Part shown: one piece after another, positions 46,655 to 58,739 of the stretch
Numbering within the stretch: the stretch's first letter is position 1
Layout of the letters: every line of letters begins with the position of its first letter
Source: Cricetomys ansorgei
Lineage: Eukaryota > Chordata > Mammalia > Rodentia > Nesomyidae
Assembly (NCBI GenBank): GCA_026225945.1
Contig: JAMJFZ010001815.1
Location: 17,057,001 to 17,121,000 of the forward strand
Length of the DNA stretch: 64,000 nt
Reading direction: 5' to 3'
Notes under the pieces: model-generated
What the model saw: the letters and a program-made list of their open reading frames with translations, nothing else
The model's database searches: none
What the model was told of the DNA's origin: nothing
Position numbers and translations under genes: made by a program

Positions 46655-48485
46655 AAGGTGACCTTGGAGATAATTATAGTACATAGATAAACAGAGCCTC
46701 CCAGGCAAGTGTAAAAGATTTGGACTGTATTTAAATAACAATAAGAAATCATTTAGATGGGTTTAAGCAAATGACTGACATGTTATGATCACTGCTTCAA
46801 AGACAGTCCTCCAGTAAACTATGGAGGCAGGGTTTTATAGAGAAGGACTGTTATGAAATTATTAATAATATCACCAGCTGGTTTCAATAAAGAGCCAAGA
46901 CAACTTTCTGAGATGGAAAACCTGGATGGCTATGGCAGAGGATCTTACCTCACATGGCTGACTGACTGACTCATGGGTCTAACCTCTTTCTCCAGGCACT
47001 AACCCAGAACACATGACATCTAAGTATTTTATTGAAGGGAAACACCATCTGCTATTACACAGACTTTATTGCATAATGAATAGGACTTCTACAGTGCACC
47101 AGCCACCAACTTCAGATGCCCTTTTACAGGCCAGTCAATTTCCAGGGCAAAGTCTTCCCAATACTTCTTACACTGAAGGAGGACCTCCTATATTACAATT
47201 GGATGCTTTAATCACCAGTATCTCAGTGGACAAAGTCAACATTAGAAAGACAAATACTCCAATCAAGGACCACTGGGTGGACGATGGTTGGTACTCCAAA
47301 GTAGTATGCTTTCTGCATTCCAGAAGAAGCTGGTTCCAATAAGGAAAGTGACCTTCTGGCAGTGGCTCAGGCTGCTAGATAAGCAGGTGCTCACAATTCT
47401 AATTACTCCACAGAAGTGCTTGAAGCTTTATAATATTTAAGAATAAGTTCAAATATTACCACAACAAAGGACAGTGAACTAGAAGACTGTAGAAGTCTTC
47501 CTTGGGACATCTATACTTCAGATAGGGCTTTGCTTTTGACTCTCACTAGGAGATTGTGTTCATGCATTTTCAATTCTACCAGAGGAATCACATATAAGGT
47601 AAGTGTAAGGATAGAAGTTAAGAATGATTTTTAAGAATGTATTTTTTTCTGCAATAAATAAGAGAGTAGTACTAGCTAACATACACTATAAGTGGAAATT
47701 AATATTTATTTCAGAGAATGAAATAAAAACCCACTAACTAATATGACTTTCCTAAATGATAGAAAATTAGAAATTTGCTTTATAAGCATGCAAGAAGGAC
47801 TTGGGATGAGTCAGCATGCAATTATTATTTAAAAGAGACACCCAAGCAAGAAACAGCTGACTGAAGAACCCAAGTGTAGGGAGGAGAAAGAACAGGCTGG
47901 GAGAGCAGAGGAAAAGTAGACATTAACTGTGTGGGTGTTGCTCTTCAGGCAGGACATTGCCTTTGCCCTCTTGAACTCTCAGTAGCTGAGTTTACTCACA
48001 GGAGACCAGCACATAATTGGAACCATTAACCTTTCTTCTGGAGATGAGAAGTAGCCCATGAGGGGATCCTGAGCCCCTTGATGAAGATACGTAGGCATTG
48101 AACTGTGGTTGGTGGGGGTAGCTTCCCCAAGATATATAAGTGGTTAAAAATTTCTTGGAACCTTTTTCATCCATTGTATAGTCACCAACATGTTGTTCAT
48201 GCTCTTCTATGTAATTCTAATTAAACTCATTGTTTCACCAAGTTAAACTTGGGTAAAACCATTTTCTTTCATTGGTGGTTTAACTAGCTAGGTTGAACAC
48301 TCGTATTCAAGTTCTCAGAATATGTCACACTCTGTGAGAAAATGTAAGAAATCAGTTAGAAAAATAAAAGCAGTTTTCATAGATGGCTGTGGCAAACTTC
48401 ATAAAAGGGCCAAAAAGGAGACTGAGTGTGAATTTGTAGATACAGAGTACACAGAATATTTTCAACAACTCTGTATAATTGATGC
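46655..48485. other. no gene supported; possible LTR at 47.9-48.3 kb
   Basis: A 109-codon plus frame (47013-47342) shows no domain, signal peptide or homolog I recognise, and its base composition is like its surroundings. About 47920-48300 has a TATA-like tatataag (48133-48140) followed 87 bp later by ATTAAA (48220-48225), an LTR-like arrangement, but clear ends are not visible. Confidence 0.4.
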
Positions 48486-48489
48486 AGAA

Positions 48490-48585
48490 GGTGTGAGGTA
48501 TAGCTTAATGTGGAAGTGTTTGCCTAGCAGGGTGAGAGCAAGTTCTCAAGTTCAATCCCTAGCATCCATGAAAAATAAAATAATA
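48490..48585 (+). repeat. ID-type (tRNA-derived) SINE
   Basis: 'gtatagcttaatgtggaagt', 'gtttgcctagcagggtgaga' and 'aagttcaatccctagcatcc' match the ID element, including the A-box (TAGCTTAATG) and B-box (AGTTCAATCCC) of its RNA polymerase III promoter, followed by a short A-rich tail. The B box is near consensus, but upstream decay makes transcription unlikely. Confidence 0.8.
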
Positions 48586-48599
48586 TAGAATAAAGAACT

Positions 48600-48962
48600 A
48601 AGGAGGTTGCTAAATGGGCAAAGCACTTGCTGTGTGTGAAGCATGAGGATCTAAGTTCAAATGCTCAAATGCTCATAACCCAAGTAAAATGTGGGACATG
48701 GTGGTAGCTCCTACAGTCCCTTCGATGGGAGACAAGATAGGGGATCCTCAAGAGTTGTTAGACAGCTCATCTAATGAGTCATGTGATCTCCAGATTCAAT
48801 GAGAGACTGCCCCCTCAAAATAGTGGAGAGTTATAGAGGAAGACATCCACGTTGCTAACCTCTGGCTTCCACGTGCATATCCATAGGAACCTACCTTCAC
48901 ACAGAGGTGCAGACATATATGCACCACACATGTACATGCGTAAACACATAAAAGAGCAAATT
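48600..48962 (+). repeat. B4 SINE, near full length
   Basis: tRNA-like head 'aggttgctaaatgggcaaag', 'cacttgctgtgtgtgaagca', 'tgaggatctaagttcaaatg'; B1-like middle 'gacatggtggtagctcctac', 'agattcaatgagagactgcc'; then 'agtggagagttatagaggaa', 'gacatccacgttgctaacct', 'ctggcttccacgtgcatatc' and the CACACATGTACATG tail. All three parts of B4 are present in order. Confidence 0.9.
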
Positions 48963-48964
48963 TT

Positions 48965-50370
48965 AAAAATGTGATTATTTCTTTAAGATGAAAGGTATTA
49001 AGCTCCACTTTTATACAGGATATACATTTTTTATACATTAGATAATCTATTATCCAAAATCCTAAGATACAAAATAGAAGACCTCAATTTTCAAAAAGTA
49101 AATGGAGAAACGATGGAAGACTAACCCATGAGAGTTAGTTTGTCAAGACTCACAGTTATGATGAAGCCAAGAGGCAAATCTAGTTCAGCACCAATTTCCA
49201 GGCCCCCACACTTATTTTATTTATGTTGTATGAATCCTCTGACAAAAGAAACCTAACTGTTGAAAACAAAACTTTAGATTCAGTGCTATCAAATAAGGAC
49301 TTGGGCAGGTTAAGGATGAGTACAGAAGGCAGCAACAATCTGGAAGAAGATGCATGGTCAAGCACTGTCAATGGGGCTACAATGAACTTATTCATATGGG
49401 AATAAAGACCAAAGATGGCTTAGGGCACACAAATGCCTGCCTATGAGGTAAAGTGTTCTGCCCTATTGCGACCATGGCATTCACACAATACTTAACTGTA
49501 TGCTTACTGCCATTACTTCTCAAATGTGGTTGGGTCTGTGCATGATTCCTCAATGACTAATGATGATACTGGGCTTCAATTTGGCAGCACTGCCACTGAA
49601 TCTCTCCAGGGATTTTTTTTTTTAAAACTATAAATGACCTTCTAATATAATTGCTAGAAATTTCTCTATAGAAAGCATGCTGCATCCTTTAAGTAAAGCA
49701 CTGAAAAAAAAAATCAATCCGCTGGAAAACATCAAGTTTAAAAGCAAAGATAATGAGCTTAGATTTAGACACTGTGATTAATGAAAGAAATAGATCTAAT
49801 ATGCAGTGTGGAGACGTCCCTGGAGGTCCAGTCCCTATGTAGCATTGCGAAGAATTGTGGACATTCTCTTTGGAACCTGAACATTGGTTGCCAGCTCACC
49901 AATTTTTCCAGTGTGAAAGGATTTGTGTCCAGTCAGATATCCACACAGGATGGATGAAACCATAGAACATAATGAAAAGCCCTGAGTTCTCCCCATCTAA
50001 TTCTTTACATTAAAAGAGGACTCATTTAAAAATCTCTAAGTGGTAGAAAATAGATCTATTTGATTCGACAAGAACTCTAAGCACTCTACCTGTGGGTTGG
50101 TTCAAAAATTTATTAGTAAATGGTGAGCTAGGCTTCATTAAGATATGCTTTATAGGAAAACAACCACATGGGTTGAAGTCAGAACCCAACAACCAAGTAT
50201 ATGCTCTTCTGTGTTAGCTCGTTACATCTGCAGTGGCTGGTTTCCTTGCAGGCTACGTTGTTCCTACTTTTTAGGGGCCTGAGGTGTGGAGGATTGAAGT
50301 GGTTGTAATTAGGCAGGAATAGTTAAAATTAGCATAACAGCAGAGAAGAAAAAGGGTACATTTTCAGAAG
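48965..50370. other. no gene seen
   Basis: Unassigned DNA; short A/T tracts near 49613 and 49705. Confidence 0.5.
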
Positions 50371-50373
50371 TAT

Positions 50374-50556
50374 TTGTGTGTGTGTGAGTGTGTGTCTGTG
50401 TGTGTGCACGTGCAGGTACCCAGGGAGGACAAAGGAGAACATCAGATCTGCTGCTGGAGCTACAGGAGGCTATGCTGACCAAGTAGGTACTGGGCACTGA
50501 ACTCTGCTGCTCTACAAACCAGCAACTCCTCTTAGTCACTAAGCCATCTCACAGGT
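50374..50556 (-). repeat. B3 SINE, antisense
   Basis: GT-rich tail (50374-50408), 'gtgcaggtacccagggagga', 'caaaggagaacatcagatct', 'gctgctggagctacaggagg', 'gtactgggcactgaactctg' and 'cttagtcactaagccatctc' follow the B3 antisense order. It lies immediately before the 5' LTR of the MaLR element and seems to have replaced the first 30-40 bp of it. Confidence 0.85.
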
Positions 50557-50564
50557 ATTTAAAA

Positions 50565-50775
50565 AGAGGGAGTGACAGTATTTGAGAAGGATTAGGAGGT
50601 ATGGCCTTGTTAAAGGAAGAGTACCATTGGGAATATGCTTTGAGATTTCAAAAGGACATGCCAAGGTCAGTCTCTTTTTCTCTCTCTTGTCCTCTAGATC
50701 AGAAGGCAGCTCTCAGCCACTTCTCCAGTGCCATGTGTACTAACATATTCCATACTATAAACACAGCATTATGTC
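50565..50775 (+). mobile_element. 5' LTR of a MaLR element, truncated
   Basis: 'gggagtgacagtatttgaga', 'aggattaggaggtatggcct', 'tgttaaaggaagagtaccat', 'agaaggcagctctcagccac' and 'agtgccatgtgtactaacat' correspond block by block to the 3' LTR at 53.03-53.41 kb (aggaagtggtactacttgga, aattaggatgtgtggcctta, gcagctctcagctac, caccatgtgtgccaccaa). The first bases are missing next to a B3, and the 3' half is largely deleted before the 'tatggtaccagca' start of the interior. Confidence 0.7.
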
Positions 50776-53030
50776 TATACTACCAGTATGGTACCAGCAT
50801 TTATATATAAACTGGGTTTTTCTATGACAGGCTTGACTATGCTATTTGTTGGTAGGATGTGGATTTTAGATTAGGAAAGCATTTGAATGCTTTAAGTGGA
50901 CTTAATGAGCCATACTATTAAGAGCATAGAAGACAGTGCTGCTGAGAGCATTGTAGGTTAATGACGGCCTAGCTCAGGAGGTTTCAGAGGGGAAGAATAT
51001 TAGTAAGTGGCCTAGAGTTCAATCTTGAGATATTGGGGGGGAAAAAAAGCAGCATTTTTGCCCTAGTCCTAAACATCTGCCTGAGAATAAATTAAAGAGT
51101 TTTGGATTAATGGCTTTGGTAAAACTGCTTTCTAGTATTGACTGTGTCCTGTGACTATTCGTAATCACTCTTAAACAGATCTTTAATGAAAAGCTGCAAG
51201 TTTGACGAGGAAAAACACAAAATATACAATGTGAGGAGGAAAAGAGCACCAGGAAAGGTTATTTTAGAGCCACGTCCTGTGCTCAAGGAGATAAAAAGCT
51301 TAAAGAAAAGCTTGAGGCTACCTGGACTAAAGGGAGTGGTAACCTCAGGACAGGACCCCACCCAGCTAAACTTCTAACTTGTGCAAAGGAAACCTTAAGC
51401 AGTGAAGGGGACCACCAACAACAGAAAGTTGTTGTAAATATAATTGAAAGAGGAGATAAAGTTCTAGCTCCAGCAAGTAGCAGAACATGGCAACTTCAGC
51501 TGTAGTTCTGGCTTTAGGGTCATGAATACAAGAAAAGGGTTGAGAAATCTCTCTCAGCTGCTAAGGAAAGCCACTGAGGCCAGTGTCAAGGGTGATCCTG
51601 CATGAAGACAGGCCACTGCACCAAACTCTGATGGTAAAGCCTGGATTGTGTTGGAGACCCCAAGATGTTGGAGATACTCATCATGGGATACCTGCAGAGG
51701 AAAGTGTAAGAGCATAAATTATGTTTTAAATTTTAATTACTGTGGTCTATAAAACAATGAGAGATAACATCCTGGAATGTTGGGTGGGGACTGTTAGATC
51801 CTAATGCACTGAATGCGCTCCAAGTGGGAAATGCTTATGACATGTGGATGGGAGATAACCCAGAAAGGAAGTACATCAGGACAGATGCTTCCTGATTAGA
51901 AGTCTTACAGGTTCTGCCTTTTTAAGTACCTATGTTACGTTACTAGGTGCCATTCTGTAGGAATTCCGGTGGTGTCAGATTCACCCTATGGAAACCTCAG
52001 AATGGATCGGATCAGAGTCCATCTTCCTAGCCAGTATTTAATTAAAGATTGCTTCAAATTTGGCTCATTTGTGGTGGTCTTATTCTTGACCAGTGGGATT
52101 TACAAAAGCTGTAAACTCAACCCAGGAGGGAAAAGTGTGTTGCAGTCAACAAAGCAGAAAGGAGTTGGAGATCTGAAGAGTGCTTTGACATCAGACATGG
52201 AGATGAAGAATTGAAGTTTGTCCTGCTGGTTTTCGGTCTTGCTCATGTGCAGTATTTCCTCACTATGCTCCCTTTCTTCCCTTTTGGGATGGTAGTATAT
52301 TCTATGTCATTATATGTTGGAAGTACATGATAGGCTTTTTTTAAAATTTTGTGGTAAGCAGTCCCTCTAGAAATACAAGGCACCCCACTTTTTAAAAGAA
52401 TCCGTTTCTCTCTGGTCTTAATGGACAGAGTATGGACAAGGTCAGATAGCCTAAAGCTGCCCATTTCTGGAAAACTGCCCTGACTGCTCAACTAACACAA
52501 ACCTATTGCTTCCTCATTCCAGGTTTCCACCCTCATAGATTACACAGGAAGCCCTAGAGAGAATCTCACAGCTCTACGCACTTCCTTATTGCTTGCTCTT
52601 GGACATCCTAACCAGTTAGACCAGTTCACCTGCTAAGATAAGGTTACCATAGCAACCTGCTTATGCATGCCCACTCTTCTCCCCACTTCGAAAATTGTAT
52701 AAATATTGGTACTATGTGTTCAATAAATCGAAGGCTTGACTGGACAGATTGTCTGCCTTTCACTTCTCGTGCCCCTGCCCATGCCCTATTCCCACGCCTT
52801 CTCCTAGGGTCTTGGTTGAAGATCCAGCGGGCCAAGATAAAATTTTGATTTTACAGGGGAGTTACAGTTAAGAGATTGCCATGAGTCTCAGAAAAGACTT
52901 TGATCTTTGGACTTTTAAACACTGTTGAAACTGTGATAGACTATGGGAACTTTTTGATGTTGGACTGAATGCATTTTTGCATTATAAGATGGCTATAGGC
53001 CTATGGGGGAAAGGGAGTAGAAGTTCAAAT
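50776..53030 (+). mobile_element. MaLR internal region (ERVL-MaLR), noncoding
   Basis: Matches, by recall, the interior of rodent MaLR elements: 'ctatgacaggcttgactatg', 'ggacttaatgagccatacta', 'taagtggcctagagttcaat', 'catctgcctgagaataaatt', 'ctacctggactaaagggagt', 'catgaagacaggccactgca', 'gaattgaagtttgtcctgct', 'gggatggtagtatattctat', 'gactgaatgcatttttgcat' and a purine-rich tract before the 3' LTR ('tgggggaaagggagtagaag', near 53004-53023). MaLRs are non-autonomous and encode no intact gag or pol; none is seen. The frames at 51186-51377 and 51969-52214 are remnants without meaning. A solo LTR interrupts it at 52350-52839. Confidence 0.8.
52350..52839 (+). mobile_element. class II-like solo LTR nested in the MaLR interior
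   Basis: A 490-bp block that begins TGTGGTAAGCAG and ends CCAAGATA (the last CA apparently decayed to TA). It is flanked by a 6-bp direct repeat AAATTT at 52344-52349 and 52840-52845. Inside: TATA box tataaata (52698-52705) and AATAAA (52722-52727) about 20 bp downstream, then 'ggcttgactggacagattgt' and 'gggtcttggttgaagatcca' as the U5-like part. The 6-bp duplication fits class II (ERVK-like) integration. The family is not named. Confidence 0.75.
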
Positions 53031-53410
53031 AAAAATTCCCTAATAGGCTCATATATTTGAATACTTAGTCATCAGGAAGTGGTACTACTTGGAAAGAATT
53101 AGGATGTGTGGCCTTATTGGTGTAGGTGTGGTCTTACTGGAGAAGGCATATCACTGGGGGTGAGAACTGAGCTTTCAAATGCCAAGCCCACTCTCCTTTT
53201 TTCTGTCTTTGCCCATGGGTCATGATGTAGCTCTCGTGTAGCAGCTCTCAGCTACTAAACCAGCACCATGTGTGCCACCAAGCATCCCATCATGATGATA
53301 ATGGACTAAACCTCTGAAACTATAAGCAAACACCAATTAAAATCTTTTTTAAAATAAGAGTTGACTTGGTCATGGTGTTTCTTCATAGCAATAGAATACG
53401 GACTAAGACA
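53031..53410 (+). mobile_element. 3' LTR of the MaLR element
   Basis: 'atatatttgaatacttagtc', 'ttaggatgtgtggccttatt', 'tgtaggtgtggtcttactgg', 'gatgataatggactaaacct', 'ctgaaactataagcaaacac', 'gagttgacttggtcatggtg' and the terminus 'atagaatacggactaagaca' (ending at 53410) match rodent MaLR LTRs; ATTAAA at about 53336 could serve as the polyadenylation signal. The left border is uncertain by about 10 bp. Confidence 0.85.
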
Positions 53411-53559
53411 ACTATTAAATGAATCTGGCATTTTATAAAAACTAAAAATGTGAAGCATGAACAAATGAAAAAGCCTACAACATATCCCTTCTTCTCTCTA
53501 TCATTAACTACTTAAAAATTGCTTCTGTGTTGTTTGCTTTAATTTCCTATTATACTTTT

Positions 53560-54250
53560 GTAATTTGCAGCCAGTCTTTCCTGGATTTTAATCTTGTTGC
53601 ATTCAACAATATGACACAACTTAAGCAGGCCCATGCAGTACATAAAAGAATAAAAGGCGCCTTAAACCTTTGTTTGTTCTAGTTGATTGACAGAACATGT
53701 TAGTATTAACTGTGGGCAAATGCAATGTAAAGTTTTTAAATTCTGAAAAATCTTACTTCTACATTTTTTTTGCTTATTATTCTTAATGTGAATCAAAGCT
53801 ATTGTTTCTCTCCTTTCATCTTTATGTGGGTTTCAGGGATGAAATTAATGTCATCAGACTAATGTGTTAAGTGCTTTTGGACCAGATGAGTCATGTTACC
53901 CAGCTTGAAGAACTTTGTATAGTGTTTAACTTTGTAAAATGTTTTAAGCCTTATGAGCTTTTTCTTTTCATGGTTATAGGAACGTAATATACTTTTTTAG
54001 AAGCGCCACTCTTTACATCTAAACACTATAGTTCAAGCTGTCAACTTTCAGTTCCTTAATAAGCTCTGTTAGAATTTTAAGAAACCAGCTAATATTCACT
54101 TTGGAAGTCCTGAATATATCTGTGGAGAGCCACAATATTTCAAGCCCTATAAGCTGAAAGTCAGTGTTCAGAAGTCATTCTTAATTTACTCATCAGATGA
54201 GCAAGTATTTACATCCAGCCAACTACCGGCTCACGGCAGATTGAGTTCTA
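53560..54250. promoter_or_regulatory. candidate conserved noncoding block
   Basis: Repeat-free DNA with TTGATTGACAG, ATGCAATG, AATTAATGTCATCAGACTAATG and GATGAGTCAT (AP-1-like TGAGTCA near 53887) motifs. The only basis is composition and absence of repeats; there is no direct evidence of function. Confidence 0.18.
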
Positions 54251-55647
54251 AAGACACAGCAATTAGGAAGCATTTTATGAGGGGTATGGGAAAAGACAGA
54301 AACATTCTACCAACACATGTATGCTAGAAATGTGTGTGGAGTATTACTATAGTGCATAAAATCATCTATTCTGTGAACTGAAAAGATTCCTATGGAGAAA
54401 GAAAAAGCCAAAATGGTATTTAACAATATATGGAAACTTATTTTCTCTGCACGGAGCTTATCATGGGTAATTTAGAGAATATTACTTTTTCAGACAGGAG
54501 AAAAACTGAAAGTATCATTTAAACAGTTATAGGTATTTAGAGATATAGATTTATAGCTATAAATACATATACGTTTGGGAATACAAATAAAGCATAAGCT
54601 GAGTTGCTAATCCATTCATTAACTACGCTGTATGCCATGTGGGATATTTCATAAGAACTGGTAGGAGTATAATTATAAATTATCCTATTTACATACTTTT
54701 ACTTGACTAACTGCATTATATCTAAGTTTGTGCTATGTATATTCTCATGGCTAACTTAAGATCTCAGTGTGTTTAGACTGCAATATTAAATTCAAATAAT
54801 CACTTTTAATTATTTAGGAATAGTCATTCATTGATTATGCCACCCACATGTGATTGATTTCCCTTCAAAATTAAGCCAAGGTCATGTTCTCTAGGCCTTA
54901 ATGCTGAGAATGCATAAAGCAGAGAATCTGGCCTGGGATTTCAAAAATTGGCAAAAATGAGATTTAAAAATGGCTCAAGCACTTCACTGACCTCACCCAC
55001 TACTACATAAGCTAATATTATCATTGCACTGTTCAGCTTCTGTCAGGACCTGATTTGAGGGATTTCCCAATACTAAGCTTGAACTGGAGGGAAAAAAAAA
55101 GTTAGAAAACATTAAAATCCTTAAGTAGTTACTAGATGAGATAATAGAAATATCTTTCTCACTCTTAAACATTTGAAACGTGAGAAGGAAGAATTACACG
55201 ATAGGCATCAAGGAGGGTTTGTGTTCAGGACTAGTCTGATTTTCCTACCACCTAGCTCCAGTGATCCCCAGCTAGTTGTGAGGCCAATGAGAGGAAAAAA
55301 AATGGTAATTAAGAAAAATTCTACAATTCTTCTAAGACAGCTCTCTTTCCGATCCATTGTCCCAGTCTAATCTCTTATATGTGGCATAGTGCATTTTAAC
55401 AAGAGAAAAAAAAAAGATTTCAATGAAGAAAGAGAAAATAATGAGTCCCCCATTGACACATTGCAGCAAATACTAAATATAATATCACAAACATAAAACT
55501 TTACCCACATTCACTAAAAAAAAATCACATGTAGCCAGTAATAATGTATGAAATGTCCACTTTGTATAAGTAAAGGTTATATGCAATGTACAAAATATAA
55601 TATAATGTAATGTATAATCTTTATACACAGTCGCATAGATGCGTAAA

Positions 55648-55676
55648 CAGACAGATAGACAGACAGACAGATAGAG
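55648..55676 (+). repeat. (AGAC/AGAT)n microsatellite
   Basis: Short tetranucleotide array acagacagatagacagac with further repeats. Confidence 0.85.
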
Positions 55677-58605
55677 TACATACAAATCAATAGCATCCTT
55701 GGGCATCAAAATCCCTAATAACATAAATTATTTTCTATATAACCTATTGATCAACTGAAACTTCTTTCACTAGACTTTATTCTTTGGAGAAGGACATTGC
55801 TGATCATTGCTGATCAGTTCAGTGAAAACAAGATACTTAATCTTAGGAACTTACACTACAAACACATGCTTGGTCATGCTCATTTTGTCTGAATGGTCCT
55901 GTTTTTTTTAGTTAGAACTATTATCTTAAGGGAGCAACATAAATGGCAGATAAAGATTGCTCTTAAGCAATTATTGAGATATGGGTTACCATTCAGAGAA
56001 ACTGCTACAAATAAAACTGTGCAGAGAAAACTATTGGAATGAAAGTGGGGGCATAACACACTGCCATATGCTTCCTTTCGGGAAAGGCACTGAAGAACAC
56101 CTGCCTGAACTGAGCTAGAGGCTTTGCATATCACTCAATGCATCTGTTTATCTTTGTGGTATAGATTGAGACACTGAAATGTTAAGAAATTAACTAGGCA
56201 AATAAGTAAATAATATAAAATCAAATAGTGATTATCATCATACATTGGGAAGAATATACCTGTCTATATCTAGGTATGTAAAAAGACTCCATTAATGAGA
56301 GAAAATTTATAAATGAAAAAGAATTTGGGGTGCCAAATTCATGTCTATATTTCGTCACTTCTTTTTATCCATTTTCTCATGTAGTAATGGAAATATTTCT
56401 TGTCGCATGTGAATTAAGCACCAAGCATTCAGAAGCTGTTTATAGCAAAGAAGAGATGGAGTGTGCAGCTAACACTTGATTGCATTTCTGAAGGTGTGAA
56501 CATTTTAAGATTATCCTGTGTATTAAGGTGCCTTGATTACAGATTCTTTACCCGTGAAAGGAACCAGATTCTATTGTGAACATTGGCCAAAGCTATATTT
56601 TATTCAGAAGATTTGAGGTAGTGACATTCAGGAAAATTCTATAGGAGCCATTTTCTTTTTCAATAATATATTATTTTCTTTCCAAATATGATATCTAACC
56701 ACATCTATAATGAAGCAGTGGACAAATTCTGTGTGTCACTTTCTTATTTCAGCAAAATTATGAGCAAATACATGTCACATATGATCAATATTATTTGTCT
56801 TCCTTTTCGTTACTTGACTAAATAATTCACACATCTGTAGAGTGTGTAATATGTGGCTACCTGGGGTCATTTTCATTCATGGGCATTTCATAGACCAGCC
56901 TTCTCTAAATGCCCAGGGTCTTTGCAAACTCAAGTATAAACTGTTCATTAAAATTTCAATCATTTCACACCTAGTAGCACATACCATATGTTAGCCACCC
57001 AGGGAAAAAAATAGTATAACACTCTAAAATTCCAATGTAGTCAGCTCTGGGCAACTCTGAAGAGAAGTTAATCTGAGCTGCCAGTCTCATGGTGGGACTA
57101 GGGAAAATGTGGCAGTGAGCCGACTCAGTTCCTACACTTGCAACCAAAAGGAAATGCCACTGTAGATTTGTGACAGATGAGAGATGGAATCTTTACAACA
57201 GCCACATCCTTCCACAGTGTTGTACAATTTGAGGAATTGTCACTATTATGTATTTCTTTGGCAAATTTTGCACTCTTTTCCTAGAAGAGTGGTGTTATCT
57301 ATAGGGTGTGTCTTTTTGTGAAGGAGAAAATTCTGGAGGTAAACACAGAATGTTACAGGGAAGGAGAGTGTTATCTTGTGAAGACATCCAGGTGTGGAAC
57401 TCCCACAGTCATTTCATGCATCAAGGAGTAGGGACTCAAATATCTTCATTGATTTGTTATGTAAATATATTTTCAGAAAAGAAAACATTTCTTCTAAATG
57501 AGTGGTTCTTATCCTTCCTTGGATTCAATCCAGAATATTCTGTAGCATTATATAAGCCCTCTCATGAGACAAGTGTGTATATAATGATAATCTTATAATA
57601 TTTCCTTCATTTCAAGGGAGTTCAAGGAACATCTCAATCTTTTCTAATTCTCCACAAACTCAGGATATACGAATTCCCAAAGGGAAAAGGAAGATGTTGG
57701 TGTCAACAAGAAATTGAACATAAAATCTGACTTGTGAACTCACGTATTTTAAGCCTCTAAAAAATTGACTTCTCAAATAATATTTTTTCATTCTCAGTTC
57801 AAGATAAATCATGTCTGGTATGTGCTCCTGGAACCCATGGAAGAAACAGCCTAGCTGGAGATGTGTGGGGGAGTAAGGTGCCTTGTGTGCCCTTGAGACA
57901 GCTTGTTTCCCCCCACGTGCAAGAGGAGAAGAGGCCAACTTATATAATCACCTCTTAAACATTTGCTTCATTTCCAAACTAAATGTACTCATACATGCTG
58001 ACAGAATTTAAAGTACTCCACTGAAATCTTCTAGAGAATATTCATTTAAAGCAGTTTTATTCAGTACTCGCCTACAATTTTCTCTATTTTATGATTCAAA
58101 ATTATAGATAGATGCAGAATATTTTGAATAGAAATGTTATTAAGGATTGTAAGATAATACTAGGAACATACTAGAAGTCACAGTATTTAATACAAAATGG
58201 ATTTTAACTCATAAGATTATACTCATGCAAAGCATTTCTCTATGTTCCCCGTGTACTAATTATTGCGCAGGAGGGACAATATGTGTCTTTAAGGTAACAT
58301 TCTCCCTACTTTCCTCAATACAGACAGTACACACTTTATATACCCTACTGGAAGTGCTTAATGACAGGGAGAAAACTGCCATTCTGAAAAAGGAAAACTT
58401 AGTCTATCACTGAGCTGAGACAACCAATGTAGAAGTAAAGGAAGTGTTCACCCCACTCCCAGAAAGAATAGAAAGGGTCCTTGGAACAGGCTATCATGCT
58501 TTATGACTGTTTATACGAATTACCTCATTTGATAGCCTTATTGTCTGCCTTCCTTCACCCAGAGCTGAAGATACAGCCACTGCCTCTACCTACCAGGGCT
58601 CACAC

Positions 58606-58647
58606 CTATTGTATATTGTGTATATATGTGTTGTATATTGTGTATTA

Positions 58648-58729
<82 letters not shown>

Positions 58730-58730
58730 T
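58606..58730. repeat. (TG)n-(TA)30-(CA)n palindromic microsatellite
   Basis: TATTGTGTATATATGTGTTG variants lead into TGTGTGTG, then a pure (TA)30 at 58656-58715, then (CA)7 at 58716-58729. The TG arm, TA centre and CA arm together are self-complementary. Frames across it are artefacts. Confidence 0.97.
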
Positions 58731-58739
58731 TATAGAAAC

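Larger units (their letters stand above)
53412..58600. other. no gene supported; repeat-poor 5.2 kb
   Basis: The longest stretch without a named transposon in the window. Only a small AGAC/AGAT array (55648-55676) and short A/T tracts interrupt it. Frames up to 96 codons (57308-57598 plus; 57660-57938 minus) have no domain. A short tandem duplication attgctgatc x2 lies near 55797-55817. Confidence 0.5.

Noticed and set aside
46351..46752. 133-codon minus frame with a hydrophobic, tyrosine-rich stretch that could look like a membrane protein
   Set aside because: It is the antisense of an Lx-type L1 3' UTR on the plus strand.
47013..47342. 109-codon plus frame without low complexity
   Set aside because: The best-looking frame by composition, but it matches nothing I recognise and has no exon-like borders. 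A homology search or RNA-seq would be needed to revive it.
48490..48585. Possible functional tRNA or pol III gene
   Set aside because: The A and B boxes belong to a diverged ID-type SINE. It does not fold as a full tRNA.
55797..55817. Tandem attgctgatc duplication
   Set aside because: A 10-bp duplication is a common slippage product and carries no further signal.
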